Shown piece by piece: positions 38,201-51,900 of a stretch of 64,000 nucleotides of DNA. Position 1 is the first letter of the stretch; each line of letters starts with the position of its first letter. Source of the DNA: Schistosoma haematobium (Eukaryota > Platyhelminthes > Trematoda > Strigeidida > Schistosomatidae). Made by a program: the position numbers and the translations under genes. The stretch spans positions 35,120,536 through 35,184,535 of the forward strand of contig NC_067198.1 of assembly GCF_000699445.3 (NCBI RefSeq), in the 5' to 3' direction. The notes below the pieces were generated by a model. That model was not told the origin of the DNA and did not search any database. It saw nothing but the letters and a program-made list of their open reading frames with translations.

Positions 38201-40319
38201 ATACAATGTGGACAATTTTGGGCACAATTTTAACTGCGGACAAATGCATAAGGATAATGACTGAAAAATAGGGTGAGAAAAAGCATTTCGGACAACACGA
38301 TGTTAACCAGATAAGCTACAGTACTCAACTTCTCCAATTATCTATCAATTTGCATTTTATTACAAACAAATACCGAAGACTTGCTTTCAGTTTGAGACTG
38401 CTGACGCAATGAATTCATGGATTTTTGATTGAAACTGTAAAGGAACTTGACGTGGAACCAACGTTTACCAATCTAATTAGAAAACTGAAGAAAATTTCTA
38501 GTCTAGTTTTCACATAAGATGAACAGAAAAATGAATGACGTTTGAGGTTTCAAATTAACTGAATATTCGATGACTTCCGGATTTCATCATTGCGTGTAGA
38601 TGAACCATAGTATCTGTACATTCTAATCGTGTTTGTTTAATATTACAAATTTTACATAAGCGTGATATATGATTGAATAGAATTTACATGGGATGATTTG
38701 CAGCTCAGGATGAGGTGTTGTGGTCTCTGAGCTGGATGAATTGGTTGTAAAGCTTTCATCGTTCTTTCGAACAAAATCATCAGCGCGTACTTTGAAGAGA
38801 AGTGGGCTATTAGAATTTTCTAACAATTGACTAATAGTTTGTTTCGTTGACCTGAAATTTCATTAGTTATATAATTCTCTGATCAATTATGCAGTTTTTT
38901 GTATTTCATAAGGGAATGCTTCAATAATTGAGTTGTTGTGTAAGTTTATCACCTCTTTACGATCCGCATATATTTGTACACGCTTCAGTATGCAAATACT
39001 GCATTATAACACAATCGCAATGTGTAGTAAATACAGTAACAATGTTAATTAGCATTAATCGATTTATCTAGGCTTTTTTTGTTGCTTAGCGAAATTTGAC
39101 AGTTACATTTATTGTTAAACACGTAAATTCGTGATGGTGATACACCAATGAAATAAGTCGTGTTAATAATAGATTTTAGAATATAAAATTACTACAATAT
39201 AAGACTATTCTTGTGCCAAAATTATTTATATTGTTTACAATACACCCCATTTTAAACAAACGATATCTTTCTACTATACATATATAAGTTTAGTGCTTAC
39301 TGATAAGTTTGAAGAATAAAGGCAACAGTAGAAAAAGAATACTAGGTATATGGGGTAAGTAATAATAACTAACTCAAAAATATTTATTTATACATTCCTT
39401 CGTGTTATAAGTGAACGTCTGCTGACCTTCTTATGAAGCCAGCAAAAACTTAAAGATATGATAAACATCTTTTGGAGTAAAAATAAGAATTATTAATGCA
39501 ATCTGTCCTTGAATGTATGTTGATGATTGGAGGTAGTTGGTAGGAAACTGGATTTCAGTTTCATACTAGTTAGCGTTAATCAAGTAGGGAGTCCTTAAAA
39601 TCGCGGGGGAAATGATGGTCTTCATGGAGTTTGAACCTAGCGCCACCAAGATTCATAGTCTGAGATGATACCGCCAAGTTATCTTGGCAGCGACTGACAC
39701 AATGATGGACTGAGTTAGTTACAATAGAATAACCATTGTGTAGTGACTAATATCATGTCTGCCTAGTTCTTATAAGTACTGTTCAGATCCTACCGAGCAC
39801 GTTGCAATACGGCCACTAATCCCATACACCATGTTGAGATGTTGGCTAGCTAGAGGTAATCATAACGAAACCATGAGCCAAGGTTGCTTGAATTCCTGAG
39901 CAAAAACGGAATAATTCGGTTTATTGAGTGGTGTTGTGGAGAAATAGAAAAAGAGAGAAAACGATCTTCTATGTTGATATAAAAATAACAGGAATTATAC
40001 GAGATGAAATCCATATAAGAAAATAACTAGAGTAGATATTCTGTCAAATATGCATCACATCATGATCATAAGCTATGCAATAAGATACTGATTTCAAATC
40101 TGAAACAGACTTAATGTCTCAAACTATTGGGTTGCATAAAATTCATGAATCAACCAAGCGAACTGAGATGAAACAATAAATAAAAACTGGATATACGAGT
40201 TCTTTTTTACTTCAAGGAGTCATGAGATATAAGAATCATCTCTCTGACTGTGTTACAAAATAATGTTTGCTATGGAAGCTAGTTGGTATCCAAACAATAA
40301 CATATGACCTTATTTATTT

Positions 40320-40412
<93 letters not shown>

Positions 40413-43400
40413 TTCATCCCCATTACTTCATATTACAAATGCATACAGTTTCCATACACACATTCTGACGCACAAATTAATACAGTGACAGGTTATACAA
40501 ATTCAACTTGACGAAGAATAACTTGATATTAAGACCTATTATGATTTTGATTCTGCATTTTTTGTACCATTTAGACGTATTAATTTAATTTGGTTATTTA
40601 TTTATGCTGAAGTGGTTTACATCAACTTCATTGACTACGAAAAGGCATTTGATAGCGTGGACAGAACAACACTATGGAAACTTCTTCGACATTACGGCGT
40701 GCCTCAGAAGATAGTCAATATCATACAGAGTTCATATGATGGATTACACTGCAAAATCGTGCATGGAGGACAGTTGACAAAGTCGTTCGAAGTGAAGACC
40801 GGTGTTAGGCAAGGTTTCTTACTCTCAACCTTTCTCTTTCTCCTGGTGATCGACTGGATCATGAAGACATCAACATCTGAAGGGAAGCACGGGATACAAT
40901 GGACATCTAGGATGCAGTTGGACGATCTAGACTTCGCAGATGATCTGGCTCTTCTATCCCAAACGCAACAACAAATGCAGGAGAAGACGAACAGTGTGGC
41001 AGCAGCCTCAGCAGCAGTAGGTCTCAATATACACAAAGGGAAAAGCAGGATTCTCCGATACAACACAGAATGCACCAATCCAATCACAATTGACGGAGAA
41101 GATTTGGAAGATGTAAAAACCTTTACGTATTTGGGCAGCATCATTGATGAACAGGGTGGATCTGATGCAGATGTGAAGGCGCGCATCGGCAAAGCAAGAG
41201 CAGCATATTTACAACTGAGGAACATCTGGAACTCAAAGCAAATGTCAACCAACACCAAAGTCACAATTTTCAATACAAATGTCACGACAGTTCTACTGTA
41301 TGGGGCAGAAACCTGGAGAACTACGAAAGCCATCATCCAGAAAATACAGGTGTTTATTAACAGTTGTCTACGCAAAATACTTCAGATCCGTTGGCCGGAC
41401 ACTATTAGCAACAACGTACTGTGGGAGAGAACAAACCAGATCCCACTGGAGGAAGAAATCAAGAAGAATTGCTGGAAGTGGATAGGACGCACATTGAGGA
41501 AAGCACCCAACTGAGTCACAAGACAAGCCCTCACATGGAATCCTCAAGGCCAAACGAGAAGAGGAGGACCAAATAACACATTACGCCGAGAAATGGAAAT
41601 AGACACGAGAAAAATGAACAAGAATTGGATGGAACTAGAAAAGAAGGCCTAGGACAGAGTGGGTTGGAAAATGCTGGTCGGCGGCCTATGCTCCATTGGG
41701 AGTAACAGGCGTAAGTAAGTAAGGTTTACATTGTCACGAAACTCCAGAAATACAATTCATTATTAACTATCTACCCAATGCTCAATTTGAATCTTGGTGC
41801 TAATACCAACAACTAAATTATTTTTAGATATCTAGTAAAATTAACTAATTTCGTCAAATTTATGATGAACAGAATGCACTGATGCTTTATATAAAAACAG
41901 TATTCATAACACGAAATATTACTAAATAACAATAAGTAATATAAGTATAAATTAGTAAACAGTAAATGATAGGTTATCTTAAACGAATTTCGATAAAAAA
42001 CAATGATAGCACCTACCATTACATGTTTGGAGTTCAAACGAAAATTGGGAACTTTTAATTCTGGTGAATGTAGAAACTCCATACCTTTGGCTATGTCAAC
42101 AGCAAATCGTAAAGCTTGTCGATGACTTATCTCAGTTGTACCGTGTATATTGGCTTCAGCTGGTTGGTGTAAAACATCAAAAAGACTTCCATATTGCATA
42201 AAGTCACTGACAAGGCATAAACGTGGCGTGGCAGTAAAAATAGCCAATACTGGGAGTATATTGGGATGATTAAAGATGCGAAGTTTCGGGAATTCATCCT
42301 TGAAATCACGTGCCTATGAATTTTGTAGATGGAAGGTGTAAAAAATATGATATTATACATAAAATTATATAACACACCTTATAACTCTTATCCATAACAG
42401 CGCATTCTTGTCTGTCATACCACAAACACGTTGAACCTATTGACAGTGTAATATAAATAAGCAAAAGACTGACTCGTTAACAGTCTGAACATAGGAAAGA
42501 AGAGACGTTCAATACTTAGCAATCCCTAGTAGGTTCTATATCTAAAACGAGATGTGGACTGCGAGTAATTTAGTTAAATTTTCATCCGGAAATAGGTTAA
42601 ATTTACACTGAAGTAATAACTGGATAACAACATTGAAAAATGTCCTGAATCAGATAAAGTACGCTGAAAGTATAATTTCCATTTCATACCATCCTATTTC
42701 TATTCTATTTGAATAAAAGGATTTTTATGCAAATCTTGAACTCTTTGAGCATTGTATAGTCAACTCTTATCAATTTTTAAACTTTGCTAGAAAAAGCAAG
42801 ATACCTAGTTAGGATCAGCGAGATAACCGCAATCAGTGGGTGCAGATGTTGGATGACGTGGCTCGGAGTTGTTTACAATTGCAAAGATCCGTTTGCTCTT
42901 TTTCTACTTCTTGAGTTCTAGCATTTCTTTGGATATACCTTTCCATTGTAGTGGCTGGTCCTATGTCGAGCCCCTATAGCTTATTCTAACTTCTGGACAA
43001 ACCAGTTTATCCATTCCCCTCAAGTTACATTTTCACCTTTTTAATTATTCACTTGTCAACCTTGACTGTCTTTATGTAAGCGTATGTGTGTGTTTCATAA
43101 CTTACTCATCAATTAACGCTTGATTAAATTGAGTTGGCTCACTCGCCTTGTCCACTGCGCGTCATTTATCTTCGCTCTCTTCCTTTCGCTACTCCGATCG
43201 TTTGTCTGGATCAACGATTGTACAAAATATACCTATTCAAAATCCGTTCTCGAATTTTACTTATCTAATCCCGTTATTCACTAACGCAATTTGGGTCGAA
43301 AATAATTTGCGAGGATTGGAGATATGTATATTTCAATGACAGTCATCATACGATCCGAATGGAGTCAGATTCAGGGGCACTAAACCATCCTATCCCTTTA

Positions 43401-43783
43401 AACTATATTCTTAATACTTAGTCTTTCTCGTCATAATTGATATACTACAATATCTCGATTTCTTCAGCTATTCACTATGTCAATTTCATATCGTACATAT
43501 GTACATATGTACAAGGCTCCACGTTGATAATGACTGACTGAATTACACTCAAAGAGCTGGGAGTCATTGTCTTGATTCTGATAAGTTCATTTGTCATACT
43601 ATAAATTCAATACAAAATGAACTGACTTTAGCATTGAATAGCTCTTAGACTTAAATTGCGATTACTGAGATTCCCAAAAAACGTTTAGTGTATCATTACG
43701 GCTTGTACAACCTCAAAATGTAAATGGAAATTTCAGGATGCATAAAATGAATGAAGTTGTGAAGCTGAATGTGGTTGAAACGA

Positions 43784-43848
<65 letters not shown>

Positions 43849-45952
43849 GGGAATGATTGAAGCAGAATTTATAAGGAAATGAAATCACTAAACTTTCTTT
43901 AAATCGTGGAAAGAAATGTAGGGATTTGTATGCCGTGAACCGGATGGTTTATTTATAAAACTTCCACTGCCTTTGTTTATAGAATACTTAGTTTCTGTTG
44001 CATAAGAATTCACTTTAATTTCAAGCGGACTGATGGTGATGATATCTAGCGTTCATCGAACGCAAAACCACTAAAGCTGTTTAACTGAGCTAGAAAGCCA
44101 ATCATTTCAAGTTAAATTAATTTGAACAGAGATGAACAGATACAAGTTTAAAGTAGAAGGTAAAATATGAACAAAATTGGTTATGAATTTAACAGAACAC
44201 AAAGAAGCGAAATATAAAAGATGACTGAAAATATGAATCTCTGGGAAAAAATAATAGCCTAACCTGTCTTGTTGAACAATTTCGTAGTTTTAACATTTTT
44301 ACAACTACAGGACACCGTCTAAATGAACCTTTCAGTACCTCAGCACCATGACCATCAGCTAAGGCACCTGTTAATTCAACTTCTCGAGGATCCCATGATT
44401 CACCTTCAAGACGATATAAAGTAGCATCTCGTGCTCGTGTTTTTGTACCAATCCAGCTTGTATCACGAAAAGGTCGACGATGAGATAAATCATGTCCTAA
44501 AGCTTGTGCTAATGGAGCAATTAATGCCGCAGCACGTGGACGAATTAGCTCTAATGGAGTTTCACCATATTTATTTTCTTGCATAAGACATGCTCCATTT
44601 TTAATCAAATACTGTAAAAAAAAAAGGACGATAACGCGCAATATATGTTACAATGATAGGATATATACATACAATCTTTCAAGAAAGATGAATATTCATG
44701 GATAATATTTTCTACCATCCAAAGGTATAGAATCTAAAAAAATATAAGAGCCAGCATAACTTTCCATTATTAATGAAGATTTCCCAATTAAAATTGGTTA
44801 CTTATCTCCTTGGCTAATTATTAAAATTCTCGATAGAGCCGTTGAATGAAATGAATTAGTATCGGAAATAATCAATAGTTAGTGAATACTGACAAGGATG
44901 AAGCTAAATGAACCAACTTTTCACGATCGATAATTGATTCGTACCGTAAACATTATAATAATTCATTCACGATAGTAGAGATTCGTGTTATACAGTGAGG
45001 TATCTCATTACATGAAGAACTAATGAGAAATTAAAGGATGAGAGTCAAAAGTTGAATGAACTATGGAATAGATTGTACGAGTTTTCATCAAATCAATTAG
45101 AATGCGAACAAAAATTACTTGATGAATGTATGGTTCTATTGTTTGGATGAATAAATATATTCATACGAAGTCACTGTAACCTTACATAACTATAGCGAAA
45201 CGATAGATGGTCTTGTTTGCATTCTTAAAAAATTCGTCCGTTTGTTTTGAGCTTCCTCATTGTTATTAAAGAACATGTATCGATTGGCTAATTGCACATT
45301 TTATTCTTTAATGTCATACAAACCCAAGAATAATTTATTTCTATTGGTTGTTTGAATCTTCGTATTGATGCTTAGGACTGCAACTGATCAGTATCTTTTT
45401 GGCACCATCCTTCTCTGTTAATAATGGTTGTGACTTAAGGTAATTTCGAGGCATTCCGCACAGAATGCACAAATACCAGTAAGAGACTGGTCAGTTGCAG
45501 TCCTAAATAGTAATGGAAAGACCTAAACAACCAATAGAAATGAATTAAGCTTCACCTCGTTGCACAATTTTGTGGCTATCTGAACACAGTAGCCAAGTGG
45601 ATAACGCAGTGCCATTTAGACAGAACGATACTTGGTTAGAGCCCCGAAGTGAACCATCATCTCTAGGATATATCCAGTTGACGAGTCCCAGATAAAACCA
45701 AACAGGCTTCTTGGATTCCACTGCTAACCATTATACATCTCTGCCTGTAAACCTAAGGACAATATACTAAATATAAACCTCGGTAGTTCAAAAACATTTC
45801 GACCTCACGGTTTAGTGCTTACAGCAATGAACCACAGTTTTTCTCGTGTAAGTACATCATAATATACGAAATTTTAAAACTAGACATTAATTAATAAACT
45901 GATAGAATCTGCAAAATTATAAAAAATATTTTTTCTTGAATGAATGCAGAAT

Positions 45953-45985
<33 letters not shown>

Positions 45986-48900
45986 GACTGATAACATGTT
46001 ATATTCAATTCAGACTACTAACTAGTATATTATAAATTAGTTTCTTAAACCTTTTAACTAACCGACATGCATTATAATCGACTTTTTGAGAGTATGGGTA
46101 TTTTTGTCGTGAATAATTATCATATTGATTTCCATGGTCACTATTTTGTTATTAGTATTTTTTCTATCATTATGTAAGCAATATTTCTACATTGCAAATT
46201 GATGTTTTTTCAACGTTTTTACCTCTACTATTTTTTTCTTACTAAATCAAATTTGTTTGTTTTCCACTTCATAGTATTGTTGTCATCGTTGTTGTTGGTT
46301 TGTTTACTGTGACAGTGTCTTTTTTTAATGATACGGTCAATTAAATTACTTTTATTGTTTGTTTATTACTTGGAATTAAAGAATCGTTTCAGCATTCAGT
46401 TACATATTTACGATTTCATTTTACTACCAAGATTTATCTGACTCCTTGGTATTGTCAGCTGCTACTTAGGTGTTAGATTCACACTAAATATTATAAATAC
46501 AATGGCAACACCAGTTAACTCTCAAAGCCGATAGGCGCATAAGTGACCAGTCCAGTAAAGCTAGATAGATAAAGTTTATCAACCGATAGGAGAAAAGCTA
46601 GTTTACAACTGGCCAGTGAAATGAAAAGGAGAAATTATGCGACTAAACCATTAATTACTTATGAGTAATACAATCATAACAATTGAATTTCACAGCATGT
46701 CCGTTGCATGATGGGATGAATCGATTTTGCAATCTGAATTTGTATTTGCTGATTAAACGTGGAAAAGCTAAAACCAATTAATACCTTAGTAGGATCTACA
46801 GATGTCGTTCTCTAGGTGACCTAATTCTTTTGTATAACTCATCCTATAATCCGTGTGTCTTATTTTTAAAATGGGACATCCTTAACGCCCGAACCCCACT
46901 GGAGCACTACTAGAGTTGCTTCATGTCTCTAGCCTGAACAAAAGAGGATGGTTGGGCACGGGGTAGGCAATCCTATCCCATAAAAAACGAATTTTCCAAG
47001 AACAAACTTAACCAAAATTAGTAATTTCAAACCCTTTGAACTTTGTCCTGGGAGTTAAATGATATTCATTTAGGATAGTCGTGATGCTTCATAGTGAACG
47101 TCGATATTTTTCCAAAACCCCGAAGCCGATGACCTTTCTGTAAACTAGCGCAACAATCAATATATGTCACAGACAAGACTGTCTGCTCTCGTCTTTCTTC
47201 TTCCTTCTGGTGGTTGACTGGATTATGAAAATCTTCGCATCTCAAGTGAAACACATAATACAGTGGATAGCTTGGATGCAACTAGATGATTTAGACTTCA
47301 TAAATGACCACTGTAACACCAGTATTTGCAGCAGTAAACTACGACATACACAAGGGAAAAGCAAGATACTCAAATACAACACCGTCAATACAAATTCAAT
47401 CACACTTGATGCAGAGGCACTGGAAGAGGTGAAGAATTCATGTATCTGGGCAGCATCATGGATAAATAAGGAGGATCTGATACAGATGAAAACGTAAGGG
47501 TCGGAAAAGCGAGGGCAACATATCAAACTCAGAACAACTGTCAGTCAACATCAACGTCGGAATATTCAATACAAATGTCAAGACAGTTCTCATGTACGGA
47601 GCCGAAACTTCGAGAACCACTACAACCATCATAAAAAATTACACGTATCTATAAACAATCGTCTACACAATCCGTTGGTCGGAAACCACCAGCAGCAACC
47701 TACTGTGAGAGAGAACAAACCAACTTCCAACTGAAGAGGAAATTAGGAAAAGACACTGGAATTGAATAGGACATATATTGAGGAAATCGTCAGACTGCAT
47801 CACGAGTCATGTCCTAACTAGAAGTAGTGAATGGAAAAGGAAACGAAGGCCCAAGAACACATTGAGTCGGGGATTCGAGACAGATATCAAAAGAATGGAT
47901 AGTACTTGGAAATAAGTATGGAGGAGAGTCCAGGACAGAACTGGTTAAAAAATCCTGATGAGTGGTCTATGCTCCTCCATCGGGGGTAACAGGTGTGCGT
48001 AATTAAGTTTCGATAAAACAGTTCCTCGTAAATTCAAACTTCCAGGTTATGGGTTAACTATAGCTGAATGACTAAAAATTGGATACAGCGTCACAATATA
48101 TTTTTTGTTACTATCTAATTTCACTAATTTTAATCCAATTTTTAACCTTTTAATACTGTGGTATTTGTTTACTAAGTAGCAGTTCTCGTTTTCGGATTCA
48201 AGCCACAAAATTTTGTGGCTTAGAGATTAAAGTGACCAAACTGCAGTCCATTGAACGACACCTTAGGATTCTGTTCTTATCTTGAGCAACTGGCCAGTCA
48301 CACGCCATGTACAACGTTAGGCATCGAAGATATGATTAGGTAAGATATTAACTAGTCGAATACTTTTAGAAAATTTTGAGGAATCAATAAACCTAGGATC
48401 AAAGGGAAGACCTCTACTAGAGATGCTCTTGGGCAACCGGATTACTAAGCATCACTAAAAAATACGAGGGAATTCTAACTCAAAACCAAATAAACAATCC
48501 TGTTGTCAGTGAATTAAACTCAAAATTCACACTTCACCGGAAATCTCAAAGACAATTTCTCGTGATGCGACTCCGAATCGGGATAACCTAACTAAGTCTG
48601 TCTACTTTAAGTAGTGTGATTATTTGGGTTGAAAATATAAGCCGAAACACACAAGAAGCGGTGAAGCTAAATGATTGCAGGGAACTGAAGTGACTAAGAA
48701 ATAAATGGTAATCAGCTTACACATGTGAAATATTTCAAAGTTACCATCAAATTCAGCTTGCTTATTTGAGAACTAAGATGGACAGATAAAATGACTGTTT
48801 ATAAATTTTTTAATAACAGTAAATGGTTAGCTGGAGAATTACTCCTTTCATACAGTTTAACCTGTAATCGTTTGATGTGCAGATAGTAACACAGATGTAT

Positions 48901-51900
48901 ATTTATTCAGAGATCAATAATATAGTTTATTAACATCGCAAAATAATGTAATACATGTCAATGATTTCTTCCCAGTAGGTACTTACTTCTCCCTCAGGAA
49001 ATGCGTGAAAAAGGAAAGGGATCCTTATCGATGACCCCGGCCACCTTAAAATGTTATTAACTGGTTGAAGCTAGTCATACACCACTTTTTATTAGCAATT
49101 TATAATCCAATGGCACTGAATCTAAATGGAAATGAAGGTAGCTGTTGTTAGGGGCGATCATTTCCAACTCTTTCAATCTCTGGTGATATGAGCTGTTAAT
49201 TATTCAGGGATATAGGTTTCTGGTGCCTCATCTTGGCAGAACCATCACGACAACTCAATTCTCGAACTGTAAAGTCCCTGATTCTGGTTTCCCCACTTTT
49301 TCAGGTGAGCGAATAGTTATTTGATGGTTATTGAGAATCACCTAAGTCTGTCTACTTTAAATAGTGTGATTATTTAGGTTGAAAATATAAGCCGAAACAC
49401 ACAAGAAGTAGTGATGCTAAATGATTGCAGGGCATAACGTGAACTAATCACACTTGTAAGAAGATGCAGTATCTTCTTGTTGATGTTCAGGACTTCATGG
49501 GATTAGTTTCTGTTGGCATGTCTACATCATGAGCTGTTCCCTTAACAAGTTCTATATATGCAGGGTTTGGTATATTTTGTGAATTGCTACTAGCAACGTA
49601 ATCTAAACTCTTACAAATATATTCATACATTTTGAGTTAACGGTTACATAAACACAGTGCCTTTGTGAATAGTGCGTTGCTGTTCAAGGCTATAAATAGC
49701 GGATTTGAGTCTCAGTGTATCATGACGTTAAGACACCAGTACAAAACGCACATCCTGGATTCAATTACTAGTGGAAATTCAAAAATATAACTATATTCGA
49801 TTATACAGCAATTTAGCAGCTAAATGTACGTTTATATATTATTCTAGAAAACGAACCAATTGTGAGAAAACCAACAATGATGTCTTGCTGTTCACACCTA
49901 AATAAATGTGCCGGTGATAAGATAGTTGGAAACCAACCGTTTAAGTTAATGCAATGTAGTTACACAAATAAGTATGCTACCATTTATGATAAGACACTAC
50001 TGATCATGCAATAGGATTTGTCTCTTAAATTTAGGTATAGTTCACCTTTTATTTCTAAATGGATATATATCAAAGATGAAAGAAAAACAATTTAGTGTAT
50101 GATGATTCAAGTATAATCTTATGAAACAAAATTTATACTCAAGTATAAAAATTTCCAGAATTTATTTGACATAAAATTTTAGCATAAATTAATAAATATG
50201 GATCGCAAAACATTCGTTGAGAATGCACTAGATTATATCAACCTTGTGTTTGTTGCTTACATATACATGTCATGAACATAAAATCTTTAAATTATGCTTA
50301 TACAAATGATATTTATAACTTGATATATTTTTTGTAACTTCATCATAGACCTATTGATGGAAATAACATTCTCGTCTACTGAATTCTCGGGTATTGATCT
50401 CCATCCAGGAGGTCCACTTATCGACTTAGAATACGCAGATGATATAGTCCTGTTTGGTGAAGACGCTGATAAAATGCAGAGTCTTTTGGTAGCACTAAGC
50501 AACAATGCCAGAATGTTTGGAATGCGCTTCTCTCCCTCTAAATGCAAGTTGTTGCTTCAGGACTGGTCTGCAGCAACACCTGAACTAAGGATAGGGAGTG
50601 AAGCAGTCGAACGCGCTGACAACTTCACTTATCTTGGAAGTTTGATCAGCCCTAATGGGTTGGTGTATGACGAAATCTCAGCACGGATTCGATAAGCTCG
50701 CTTGGCTTTTGCCAACTTACGTCGCCTATGGCGAAGGTGAGATATCCGTCTATCAATAAAAGGACGAGTATACTGCGCAGCAGTCCGTTCTGTTTTAATT
50801 TACGGCAGCGAAACATGGCCATTAAGAGTAGAAGACACTCTTAAGCTACTAGTATTCGACCACAGATGCCTTAGAAATATTGCTGGGATCACCGGGTAAG
50901 TAATACTGAGGTTAGACACAGGATATTAGGGATTGATGGCAAATCAGTTGATGAGGTTGTGAATCTTCATCGACTGAGATGGTTGGGCCACGTGTTACGT
51001 ATGCCCGAACACCGATTACCACGACGCGCAATGCTAACCGGTGTTCGGGATGGTTGGAAGAAAGTTAGGGGTGGCCAAACCAAAACGTGGCATCAGTGCT
51101 TGAAGTCACTAACTTCTAGTCTGAGTCATGTTGGGAGATGCAGACTACTTGGTTGGGGTCCACGTAACTATCGTAACCAATGGTTGGAGACTCTTGGTGA
51201 CATGGCTCAGAATCGATCACAATGGCGTCGGTGTATACACTCTCTGTCTTCCCTTAAACTAAGAGATTAAAATCGCTTCTTTCTTTCTACGAACTAATTC
51301 TTTCTTCCTGTACTATATCCTTTATATGCAATCTTTCTTTTATATATTACACCCTCTGAATTAACTACTTTTATGAATCCGGTATCCATCTTGTTGTGTT
51401 AATGAGGTATGGCAACTTGGACCGATGCACATATGTGCCTGGTCCTACGTTGTAGCTGACTGACTGACTGACTGATACATTCGTTATATGAACAGGATCG
51501 CTAAAACTAAGTTAACGGAACTGAATAAATGAATAACTTTCCATTTGATAGATTGCTAATTTAAGGTTTGGGAGTAACACAGACGAAATGTATGTAGAAA
51601 TATATCGGTTACACATTTAAGATACAGTATTTGGGGTAAGACTAATCCAGTACTATAACTTTCAACATCGACTAGGTAGATATAAAATCAACCACAAAGT
51701 AGTAAATTTTGAAGTATAAATGAAAAAATTAATGTTTGAAATAAACTGTTTAAAACGCCTGCATCTACAGTGATACAGGTTGACAAAAATTAACACTAAA
51801 ATGCTGGATAATAGTTACATCCTATCTACAAAGAGTTAAGGTGGGTGTGTCTTTACGTGATGAGGTTCCAAATGAAAATCGAATTTAGCAGATAATAGAG

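Noticed and set aside
40267..40488. Open frame of alternating Tyr and Ile
   Set aside because: It is the translation of a (TA)n microsatellite; the same holds for 22296-22484.
40704..41375. 223-codon minus-strand frame
   Set aside because: It is the antisense shadow of the RTE family B reverse transcriptase, which has all the RT motifs on the plus strand.
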